This document shows positions 24,401 to 36,400 of a stretch of 64,000 bases of DNA, piece after piece. The first letter of the stretch is position 1. Each line of letters begins with the position of its first letter. The stretch is taken from contig WEDG01004894.1 in the NCBI GenBank assembly GCA_017591395.1, positions 62,001 to 126,000 on the forward strand, written 5' to 3'. A program made the translations under genes and the position numbers. This stretch comes from Schistocephalus solidus. Its lineage: Eukaryota; Platyhelminthes; Cestoda; Diphyllobothriidea; Diphyllobothriidae. The notes beneath the pieces are model-generated. The model worked only from the letters and a program-made list of their open reading frames with translations. It was not told where the DNA came from and did not search any database.

Positions 24401-27400
24401 GCAAAGAAAAGCATACAGTCCCCATGCCATTAAGAAGATAACATATCGTGATCATGAAATATTGAAATGGATATGGACCACGCTGTATACTCAAAGAGGC
24501 GCATTAAGAAACGCGTAGATACGATGCTAACACTGGGGGATGAGTGCTCACTGATCGGGACTCAGTCGTCCCGTTATGCTTTTCGGCTTGAGCTACAGCC
24601 CCACAAGCATTGGTACAGGGGCTCGAAATATTCACAGAAAGACATTACTGACAACGAAAAGCTTATTAGCTGTCATCAGCCAGTCATAAAAAAACCCAAG
24701 TAATGCACTATCGGAAACTGGTTAGAAGTCCAACGGCTTAACGATTGCGGGACGCAAATTTTGTCCTCGGTTTTCGATCTGTGCTGATAATATCTACAAA
24801 ATGAGATCGACAAAATAGATAACGTAGACTAGAATGGTTACGAAGCCTGATTTTGGGTATGGCTAGCTGAGAACGGCCGGTAGATCAGAAATGGTCGTTT
24901 CAGTATCCTTTGTCCGTTGGAAATTTCATTCGGTAAAGATTATAAAAGCACTGTAGGACTGCCTGCAAAACTATAGATCGAACCCAAAAAGCATAACGGG
25001 TTGAGAGAAACTAAATGGTAAAAAATAGTACTACGTGTGTAATTTCTGCAGACCGCCAAAAGGAAACTCATTCACTTAGGCAAACCCTCCTAGTTGCAAA
25101 GACCACGCAGAATTCCGTAACTGACTGCAGGGAATCAACTCTCTAAAATATAAATCTGTGGCTTTTTCCCAAAAACTCTTCATTATAGATGGAGAAATTT
25201 GATGTTTTGTTAAATTTACAGTCAATCAACATTCTAAAAAAACAGCAAAAACTTTAACAGATTCATCTATCTGAGTCCTAAAATATCAATCGCCTACCTG
25301 ACGTACGTTTCAAAAGGCGAAAATTAAAATCCAGGCGGCCTACTAAATACATTAAAAATTAGGTAGTCGAATAGTCTTACGCACTGTATGGTACCTTAAT
25401 TCTATAAATGCGAACAAAAGATTTGATAGCAAAGTACACTTCCTAACGAAAACCTTGCAATTTTCAAATCATCTCCCCTCTCACCTACTCCCTACGCCTC
25501 TGCCCCGAACGGAACCTTAATTTAAGTTGTACACGGGTAATTAATACAGCAGACGTACGCTGGTAAAACGTGGCTCGACCAAGCCTGGGCCGAAGCAATA
25601 GCCTAGCGCCGGTGTAATCTAATTATCCGTTCAGACAGAGGTGAGGATGGAGGTGGCACAAGATCCGAAATTGTGGTTTTCAGTAAATTAGAATCGGACT
25701 GCAGGCGTAGCCGATACTCGTTAATTAGCTGGAAGGGAAGTGCACTAAAAAGTGAGCCACCGGCAGAAGTAAATTTTCCAGAGAATAAAATAAAAATGAA
25801 CCGAGTAGCGAGTTGGGAGCATACCAGAGCAGCAGCAGAAGCAGCAGGCAAGATCATTATCGGGTGAAAACGTGAAGAGACGAGACTTTAGGGGAGCCGA
25901 TGCTGTCTGCAAGTCAGCTGACCAAAAAGACTTCAGCTAATCGTTCTAAATGGGAGTGCAGCAGGTTTGGGCAGAAGGGATTCGTTAAACAGTCCATTTC
26001 TGTGGGGGAATACCATCGGCTGCATTTGAAAAAATTGCACTGGAAATGAAAGGTTTGTCCGGAAGAATTCACTTAAAGTTCGCACATTAAGTCCTGGATG
26101 TTAGAATGCTTGTCGCGAACGCTGAGTCGAACATCCAACAACTGATTCTTGCAACGGCTTGTAGCTAGTGCCCCGGTTGGTAGTTTGGCAAAATAAGTAA
26201 TAATTATGTTTTAGAGTTGCAAAAATTAAAAAGACAACGTGGCGAGCATATGTTAGCTGCCAATGAATTCTCGTCAGGCCTTTACATTTATATCACTGTG
26301 CGGGTGAGTAGAATAAATCCTACAGTTGTCAGGGTCGGGATGGAGGGAGGGGGAAGAAAACAAAATTGCGGTTCGTTTTCTGATCATCGTCAGAGGGATG
26401 GCGGCCATCAGAACAGGTAAGTAGATGCAGGCGGCTGAATTGGTGGCTTTCGGTCAAGGTAATTGCGGCACCTGTATAAAGTTCTTTTGGGCGCACAGGA
26501 CCGGATGACGTAGCCTGAGTGCAGCCGCTTCTGCCGCAGCCAACAGACGCTGTCCAAGGAATTTTGAATAGCTTGAGGGGACCTTGTAAGTCACCCGGAA
26601 GGCTTCTCTGGTATCTACACGATGATCCGTGTCTACCATATGCGCGAGAATAGAGCTGTTTATGGTCTGTAGTTGACCCAATTCCTAACCATGTTAGGTG
26701 TTCTTTTATCCTTTTGGACAAACTGCCTGCTGGTACCCTGGGAATGTTAAACTGTCACGCCATCGAGGCTGGTAGCTTTCGATTGAAATATTCACACCAA
26801 CTTTTGGACAAAACCTAAGCCGAATAGTTTGCATCCCAAGACAAAAATCGGTGGAAATAGAGAAAAGGAAGCATCTGGTGACCAGGGTTACGACTGATAA
26901 ACTACTGGAAAATGCATCTGCTCCCATTCACGAGCAACACTGATCTATGACGTAGTCTAGGTTACAGATGTGAGCATATTCCTGCTGGAGGAAGCTTAAT
27001 ATGCTATCGGTGATTTGGATCAAACCGTCTCCTGAGACAGCAACGATACCCGTTACGACCAGGTGTGATAGAAATCAGTATGTGGGGAGAGAGGGGGGGC
27101 GGCAGAAGGGCCGAAATAAATGAAATCAGCGAGGGCGCGGGGTTATACGGACCACAGTAGCACTGCGGGAGAAAGCGGGGGGTTGGCGCTTTTGCTAATT
27201 CTTCAGACCAAGTTTTTACGGGCGTAGCCATCTAGTCTAGCATCCAGCAGTGGGTCTACAAATGGCAACGGAAGCGGGAAATGAACAACTGCTGTCAATC
27301 GTGGACAGCTTGGAAAACCCGAAGACAGCAGCAGTAGACACGTCTACTGAATAGGCAAACGAATATTGCCGGTAACGACAAGGCAGACTGCAAATGCCAT

Positions 27401-30400
27401 TTCTGGCTTATTCGCCGACGTCAACCAGTCATACCCAACTCCAGGTGGTGCACCACCGATGGCTATCAAGCCAGAAATGGCCATTGTAGTCTCCCTTGTC
27501 TCTGCCGGCAATATTCGCCTGCGTATCCTGCTGATAGGCGCTCCACGGCTGCTGGCGAGGTTAGAGAGTGAACCTCAAGGCAGAGCAGAAGGAGTGGGTT
27601 CCGGTAGCAATCAGTGAGCGTTCATCAACTAATGCACGTTTACTGAAAGGATTAAAAACGTCGAAAGCGCAGAATTAAAAGGCCCATCAGTATGCTGGTT
27701 TTCAGCGAGAAGCGAACTTCGACTGTTTGCTTAGCTAAAATTCCGCCGATAGGCTCTCGATATCTCTGATATACGGACAAAAATAAAGTGAAGCAGCCGG
27801 AGGTGACTACCGAAAATTCACTTAGCTAATTCGTACTTCTCCTCGCTGTCATAGCCATATCTCCAGCTGCCCTTCTCCTGTGTGTGCACGCTACACACAC
27901 ACAGGTCGCAGTGAGGCTATGCGGGTGAGATAAATGGCACTGCTTGACAGAGATATGCTTTCGCAGTCCGTGTGGTAGAGCGGTGACAACAGGGAACGCC
28001 CCGCAGGGAAGGGAAGGCGGGGGTAAGGAACCGAACCCCCGCCCCCTCCGCCTCTATGTCATGCAGCACGCGGACCACAGAAGTACGTCTGTGATGCCAC
28101 GGCAACCGCGAAACCACACCAACACAATCAACGCGACCGACCAGGTATGGGGGTTTGTGGGGGGCGACGAATCTGTCAGTGCCAAGCGAACGCGCTAGGA
28201 GGCGGCGCTCGCGTGCGCGAGAGCGCACACACAGGGGAACCGCGACAACGTCGCCGCCGCCGCCGCCGCCGCCACCCCAGCCCAGATCCGAAGTGGATGT
28301 GGCAAGTGTGAAACGACCGACACAGCGACAACTTGGAACGCAGCGGAGGCGAAGGAGGCTGGCGACGCAAAGGAATACATCCCTGCGTCGCCACACCCAG
28401 CCGCGAAGGGCGCACAAAATGCAGTAGTCGGTCGAGGGGACGACGGCATATAACGAGGAAAAAAACCCACAAGAAGAGGAGCAGAGCCGTACACACCCCA
28501 TACACGGTAAACCACAAAAGCGCGCACATAAATTAGGCATGCTAATAGAGAAAAGAGAGAGAGAGAGGTAGTAGGCCTGTCACCCTTAAGCACAATGCTG
28601 TGTGCAGCTGCGTGCGCGAACGTACAGGCATCCACCTACGGCAGCGGTGAGTAAGGATATGCTCTGTTGATAGATAGTAAGAGGGGTACTTAGATGCATT
28701 AAAATGCAAATTTAATCAAACGAGGAATAAAACTGAAAAAAAACAACAACAAAAAGAGGCAGGGCGATGGAAAGGGGGATATGCGCACAGGTTAGTAAGA
28801 TGGGCATGCAGTTTGCTAACGCCTACTAAGCACAGCAAGGAGCCGAAATGGTTGAGATTATAGTAAGCACGGGGTGCACGCAGGACATGGTCTCTTGGTA
28901 AGCGGTCGACAATGGAAGGTTTGAAGAGAGAGAGGCGAGGAGGGAGGAGGAGGAGGATGGGGGAGAAGGAGGATGAGGAGGAGGAGAGAGGAGGAGGGAG
29001 GAGGATGGGGGAGGAGGAGGAGGAGGGATGAAGAGGAAGATGAGGAGGACGAGGAGGGAGGAGGATGAGGGAGGAGGAGGAGGAGAAGGGAGGATGAGGA
29101 GGAGAAGGGAGGAGTAGGATAAAGGCAGTTCTAGGTAGCGAAGGCAAAAGTCGGGTGCGCAGACCTACGCAGTATCCACTTAAAATAGGTATGTGCTCGT
29201 AAGAAAGAGGCCGCAAAGGAGATAGCTGATAGACGCCCATTACGTACCGAACAACTTAAAGAAATAAATAGTAGCAAAAATTTGATTCCCAGATGACAAG
29301 TCAAAAGACGAGAAGGCGTTCAGTGGTTGGACATACGAGAAATGGATCCTGGGGGGAGGGGCTATCTACTCCTGTATAAACATTAACCCTAATTGTCATC
29401 CTCTTGACCCTAATCCTACCGTTAAACTAACTGCCCTAAACTAACCCTCCTAACCACCACATTATTCTTAACCTCAACCCAAACCTTCCCGACGGAAAGC
29501 CACCTGGAATACGGAGGGGGGGTCTCTTGTGTCTCGCGAGGGCGCGGGCGACAGATAACGGTGAAACAGAAGCCAAATAACCTTCACAGTCGACAGTGGC
29601 AATCTAAGCAAAGGCAAAAGGCGCCATATAACAAGAGCTCTGCAAAGGAATCTCCAGTCTCTGAAAACAGTCGTTTGAAATTACAACTTGAAGCGTCAGA
29701 ACCAAAATAGACCACTTCCAGTGAATGACACAAAAGCTAGGATACAGGACTTTCTCTGCGTTAACCACTGCACACTGAACACCACAGACACGCGAAGTTT
29801 GGAAATTTTCAGTCCAGAAGCGCCAACTCTGGACTACTCATTGACCCACGATAGTTCGACCGTCCATTTCGACGAGGTCCACGGTATGCTTCACATCAGG
29901 GTGGTGCAGGTATGGTGATTTGCGCGTGATATTAGACTTGCGCTGCATCTACCACACTATCTCCTCCTCCCCCCATCTGAGCCCGGTGTAAAGACAAAGT
30001 CAAGACGACCAGATATGGGAGAAAGCGCAGGTGGCTGGCGCGGCCCTAGGCCTTAGCCACCTCTAGGCGTGCCAGCACAACTCTCCCCATGTTCAACCTT
30101 TGTTAGGGGAGCGCAACCCGAATAACGCCTGCCGTGCCCTGATGCGGCCCCGTGTTGGTCCAACGCATCTACCACGTAGCCCGTTCAGCGGGCACACACA
30201 CACACTCCTATGACAAGACGAATAGTATTGATCTCATGTTTTAGCTTACATACCATTCTGATATAAATGTGATGAACCGGCGAGAGTTTATCGAAAGCAC
30301 GTGTTTGCTCGCCAACTAGTCTTCTGCATCCTTTAATGGGAATTTTCACAACACTAAACGCAGAAATGATTTTGAAGTCCTCCCACTAGGTGCACAAGGG

Positions 30401-33400
30401 CTGGCGCATAAAGGGCGCTTTTCAGCTGCATTTTTAGGGTTATACTCAACGTGACCCGTGTGTGTGTGTGTGTTCTGACGATGTGCACCACCAACTAGAA
30501 AGAACAGCGGAACTGATCAAACCCTCAACGTATTCTATAGGAACGATGCAGTCTGGATAAAAAGTACAGTACTGACCTCCAGCATCCGTTGATGCTGCCG
30601 TAGGACTGGAGTCACTTTCACGAACGAACTGTGAAACCTTCGAGTTCAAGATAACTAACTGTAGACATGCAGCACGCATTCCTTCAGCAAATGAGAGCGC
30701 CGACAAAAAATACGAGTTCCTTCTCTACCCAGAAACAAACAGAGGTCTGCAAGAAGGTAATTTGCGGCCCAAATCAGAGAACAAAGAATAAGTCAGCGTG
30801 TAATACGCGGCTGTACTACATGCTAACGTAACCCTAACTCTATCGATGGCACTTGATAGGGTTAGTATTTTTTGCGCTCGATCCCGCCTCCAGTCTTCTT
30901 TACTCTGTCTTGACATCAGACACAGGCGGGTAAGGGAAGAGAGAGCGAGAGAGAGAGAGCGAGAGAGAGAGCGAGAGCGAGAGAGAGCGAGGTAGCTGCA
31001 GCACAAGTCTACTACCACTTAAAACTAATCCACACGCAAGTCACCGTACCTGCACCCCCTCCTGTGGAGCACTCGGTGGACCTCGTCAGAATCGACGGTC
31101 GAACTGTTGGTGAGGCACTAGCCAGTTGCCAATCGTAGTAATTGCCCCCCCCCCCCCCCCTCATCCTCATCCCGCCACGGCTGCATTGAATTAAATAATT
31201 TTGCAGGGCACCTTGCTCAGAAGCTTGCCTCTGGGAGCGCATCCATGCTCACACTCGTATAGCTCTCATTACTGACGCTAGTCATCAAGCGACTGTACTC
31301 TACAACGCCACAATATAGGAAACATGGTGCTGAGTTACAGTGCTATTTATAGTCGTCCTTTTGCAGACTCAGTGGTCGTCTGTTGCTCCACCCGTGAAAC
31401 CCCATCTTACAGAGAACCTTGAATTGGGCTTGCTCATTGGGCTTAGATAGTACATTCTCGCCGAGGTACCCTTCCCGGAATTTTCCGCAAGGCTACCTCT
31501 ACTACCGTGAAGGGAGGGGGGGAAGGGGTGGGTTCCTATTCCAGCGTCTTAACAGATAGCGGCCAGAGCAACAAACCAGCACCTGAAGCGGAGACTCGAC
31601 GGTTCCACAAATCAAATCTTTAATAGGCAACCCACAGCGCGGTTCCAACGGGCCTTCGCAGGACGCATCTGGCCAAGCCGAGGCCGGGAGACAGTGGGAC
31701 CAGATGGCCAGCACAAACTGAGCGGACGTCAGAGGCTGAATTGGAATAGATGGTTGGCCTTCACAGTGCGTGAGGACGTAAAGCAGCAACAGGAGGGGGG
31801 GGGGGGGACGTATGAGTCAGCCCGGACTAACTGACCAACTAATCCTACCGCGTGGAGGGCCAGCGCAAGCGTCGAAATGACTCCGCTCTCTCTCTCTCTA
31901 TCTCTCTCTCCCCGACTTTGTCAAGGCGTCTTGAAGAGATACGCGCGTCGGTGTAAAGGGAGCTCAGCGGCCTCTTGGAGGAGGAAGGGGGAGGAAGGAG
32001 GTGAGGGGGTGCTGGAAAAGCCAACACGCAGAGTTAACTTGAAAGGGTTTGGCTATGGAGACAAAAACGGACCGGAACAACCACGTTTTGCCTTACTTGC
32101 GCGTGGATAGCCCAGCATAATGTAAGCATAGACCAGAAAGACATAAAATCCAACCCAAGATTTTGGTAAATACGCTACAGGTTCCGGCTTTATCGGCAAG
32201 ACAGAAGGTCTTTGTCCTCGACGAGACATCAGGACAGACAACTGAACGTACTTCCATGTGTGGTTTAGGGAAAAAAATATCGAAATCTACCATGCACCCA
32301 TTTTAGTAGTTAGCTTTGACAATAAGAATGAAAGCGGTGTTGACTGCATGCAAGTCTTCCATTCCCGATCGAATGTCCTTTGGGAGATGGGACAAATCGG
32401 CGTTAGGTTTGGTGACAAACATTTCGATATGCACAGTGGTTGACCGAAAAAGGACCAATATTAAATGATTCTTATAAATCAAAACAGTGGCCTATCGCAA
32501 AGTGTCTCTTCTGTTCAGCGATTTCTAAAACTATTATGACAACGACATCCAATCCTCTCTCCCTCATAATCTTTTCTTCTGCTCGAAATCATACATTTCA
32601 ACTACACATGCATGCGAGGTGTTTTTAGGTACTAGGTGAGGGAACCGGTGAATGAGGCGTCCATAGCCTATACTGAATGGGTCAAAAAAACCTAACACAA
32701 TTAATGGGAAATGACGTTGTTGGGAAAAACTCACAGTTCGGCGTAAAGTGAGCTTGTGATGGCTATATCGTTCGGAATATGGATACACTAATACACGGCA
32801 ATAGGAACGTCCTCCGTTCTGCGGGTGGCCTTGCGTTAAAAGTTTGGGTGTACCTACTCTCGTATTCCAACCCTAACCCTAACCTTAACACTGACCACAA
32901 CCCTAATCATAACACTAACTTAATCTGGTGGATGGCCGCTCACCAATCGGTTACAGGACTCGCTCATCCCGTTAGGCCTTGCGGTTAACTCTCGAGCCCC
33001 ACCAGCAACCGTACATGGGCTATGGATATAGACAGAATAAGGGGGAGCGTAATGTCCATTTCTGGCTTATTAACCATCATCAACCAGCCATATATAAGCC
33101 CAGGTGGTGCACCACCTTAATATCACTCAAATTTAGCGCGAGGTCACGGATCTTATGGAGTGAGGGGTCACCTATTCCCCGTCTTAACATAAACATTCCT
33201 AACACTGTAGGTGATATTACTCCAATAATGCACACATCTAGAAGAATATCCGATGCGGTAGCGCCCATTTGGCGTGAATGCAGAGTGAAGAATCATTACA
33301 GCCAAGAGTTAGGAACAACGCACCGATTCAGGTCGACTGTTTGCGTCATGAGAGACTCATGCCACAGAAGGGAGACGTGCCTGAAAACACCAGGAATTTT

Positions 33401-36400
33401 ACAACTTGTACAATGCCCCGAAAATGAGAGAAAAAAGTACAGTTTGACGATCATTACGATCCATTGTTTGGTGCGGTCTGCGAAAGTTGTGATTACTTTT
33501 AGCAAAAACGAAACCTACGCAGATGGAAGCGAATAGGAGGAGGAGGATGGTAAGCAAGATGAATGAGGGATTAATTGGAAGCGGGGGCGAAGGAAGGACG
33601 ATGGAGGAAGAGTGAGGCGGTAGGGAGGTAAGGTTATCCCAGCACTTCAAGGATGCTGTATTTTCTCGACGCAAAATGTTTGGTTGGAAACTGACGGATT
33701 AAAGAAAGGACAAAAAGGACCCTCTTTTACCGAAAATGACAACGCAATCTACAATAAATTAGACTTCAATAAAAAAACAACGAGTTGAACGAAGGACTTA
33801 GTGCAACGTCATATAAAACGCTTTTCATCGAGCAGAAACGTGCGATACTAGCAATACTAGAACATCTACGTAGCCGTAGACAGCGAAAGGAGACATGTGC
33901 TGACAGAGGTAGGCGACACAGAAATGGCTGATTTGGTCCCCTCAGACTGGGGACGATCAGAACGCTGTAAAACGGGTACAGCAGGCAAATTTAACATTCC
34001 ACTCACTTTGAGCCTCCAGGTATGAATTTGTGGCCGGGCTCAACAGCCTGGTCCTTTGCAGGAAGTCTTTGGGCCTGAGCCACAAATTCGCGACGCTTTG
34101 CCTCAAAATCGGTGTCACCTGGCTGCTGGGCATTCAGTTTTGTTGTGGACGCCATCGCCTGTTTAATCGAATTAAATTTATCTGGCAGGGGAGAAAGAGA
34201 GAAAGAACGGTAAGAGTAAACGAAGAAGCTTTTTCTCGGCCTTTTGTCATCTGAACTTCGGTCACTATGAGTTAAGAAGTTTATAAAGGTTTGATTCGAA
34301 AGCAAATGCGTGCCACACTACGATAAGGTACCCGACGGGATTACTGCATGTTAACTTGAAGCGGCAGACAGTTTCAAAAGGCCTCGGGCGAGGCTACTGC
34401 CGTATGGGCAGAGAAAGGACAAAATTTTCCCTCGAATGGACGCCGTTCGCTGCGTTTTATCAAACCTTTCTCAAGTATGTATGGACTCAAAGCTGACAGA
34501 TCAATTGCCCAGAAAATCTGAGTGTACCGCACATAGACTTGATCAGTTCTCAACGGCTGTGAATGCTGAGTTGTGCGCGTGCAAGATGAGTGAAAACTAG
34601 AGGTATTTGAGAACCGTTGCTCAAGTCGTATTCTCCAAGTGAAGTACACCGAGGTCGTGTCAAAATGAGGTGGTATGAATTCGATGCAATAACTTCGCGA
34701 GTATGTATTTAAGGCCACCTAATAAAGATTAATGAAGTGGTTTTGGCAGTTACTTCGTCGTCCACCTCAAGAGCCCCGTGTCGCTGCCCTCGATCCGGAG
34801 CCATTGGCCACTTGGAGGCGTCAAAGAGGATGTCAATTTAAAACCCGACTCGAAAGTGTTCGTCAAGACATGTCAGTGTTTCTGATACCCTCATTATTAA
34901 GTCAAAGTGCACGCCTCCACTGCTCCAACACATTTACACACCGCATGGGCCTATTAGGACACATGAGCCTCCACGACAACCTGCGGTAAACCACCGGAGG
35001 CAAAGCCACCTCAGCGCACACTACCTACACCAATACATAAACACCAACCTCACCATCATCATGTAACTGAGAATATAACAGGTTCCTAGAAACGGTGGCT
35101 TGGAAGGCTGCCAATCTAACGCTTCCAAAAATTCACGCCGTCGGCCCAGTGTATGTGCTGTGTGTGTGAATGGCTGACTAGTGGACTGAGAGTCAGTCGG
35201 CGAGGGTTCCTTCACATCCCCTAATTTAGTGAATCATGGTGTGTGCGTAATGGGGGCCAGGTCGTGCTGTGGCGCGCAAAGACGGGTACGCCGACCAGTC
35301 GTCCAATGCACCTACTACCACATCAGACAACTGACCGGTTCGGACGGTGGTCTGATTGTTGAGGTGGGGGAGAGAGTGAGGTCGACAGCTCAGCGCATTT
35401 TCCTCACTATAATCAATCTGACGCGCTTGAAACTATCGCGGTGCAATACATTCCGTGGCTTTGAAGGTTGCCAACTGACGGGGTAACTCGGACCACGTGG
35501 TCAACCCAGTGTGTGTTTTGTGTGAAGTGGCTGAATGGCGGACTGAGTCAGGCTGCAATGGCTCCTTCTTAATGTGGCCTGTATGGCACTCCCCCTCCGT
35601 GGGATCCGAGCCACGTGTGGTCGTACGCCTAGGGGCGACTCCGGCCGCGCCAGCCTCTCCTCTCTTTTCCCCTTCCTTCTCCCCTCCCTCTCCCCTCAGC
35701 CTTTCCCTTCCCCTCTTCTACTATCTTTCCATCCTCCTTCACCCCGTCCCACCAACTATACTCACCATAACGCCATGTCTAATATCTGGTTCGCTCTGGT
35801 AAAAAATCTTCGTATTTCCCCATCAGCAAGAACAGTACATGGGAAGCCATCGCCGTATAACTGGAGAAGCAATGACACTGCCTGCGAGGGTTGAGGCTCA
35901 AGACATAACGGGACGAGCATGTTCGGTAACTTTATCAGTCAAACATAACTAATATTGAAATTCCTTGATGAACGCTCGCCAATCGCTAACGGAACCCATT
36001 CGTCCCGTTCTGCCTTAAAACTTAGTCCCCAGATCCGACAGCAGCCGCACAGAGGCTTGTAGTAGTAAAGGCAGATAAGCAATGCCAGCAAAGACAAGGG
36101 ACGCTGAAATAGCAATTGCTGACTCTTTAGCCGTCATCAGCCAGTCATACCCAACCCCAGGTGGTGCACCACCCGGGGCTCGAATCCGTGACTTGTTGAT
36201 TAGAATTAAAACTCTAACCACTGAGCCACAGGCTCGCTGTCTTGCCGGTTTCGTTCGGGATTGAGCCCAAGGCAAAACGGGACGAGTGAGTTCTGTTAGC
36301 GATAGGTGAGCGTTCATCAATGAATGTTCATATTCCCAATGCAAAACCGGCAAGACGAGCCCGTGGCTCAATGCTTAGAGCGTTGGACTTCTAATCAATA

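Larger units (their letters stand above)
23687..34006 (-). other. TDRD3: TDRD3 intron 7 (largest, 10.3 kb)
   Basis: GT-AG intron of 10320 nt (donor AA|gtgagt). Contents: family F fragment 24110-24260, SINE pieces 24550-24775, 27355-27640 and 32935-33120, a transposon-like ORF 26454-26681, a GC-rich block 27950-28450, polypurine 28920-29118, family B copies 29840-30195 and 30870-31110, family D tracts, homopolymers at 31143-31160 (C) and about 31794-31808 (G). The 185-codon plus ORF at 32979-33536 starts inside a SINE and is not supported. Confidence 0.8.

Noticed and set aside
27917..28635. Minus ORFs of 117-207 codons
   Set aside because: All frames are open in a GC-rich CCG-containing block; no start context, splice sites or domain.
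32979..33536. 185-codon plus ORF
   Set aside because: Begins inside a headless SINE, has no recognisable domain and no splice or poly(A) context.
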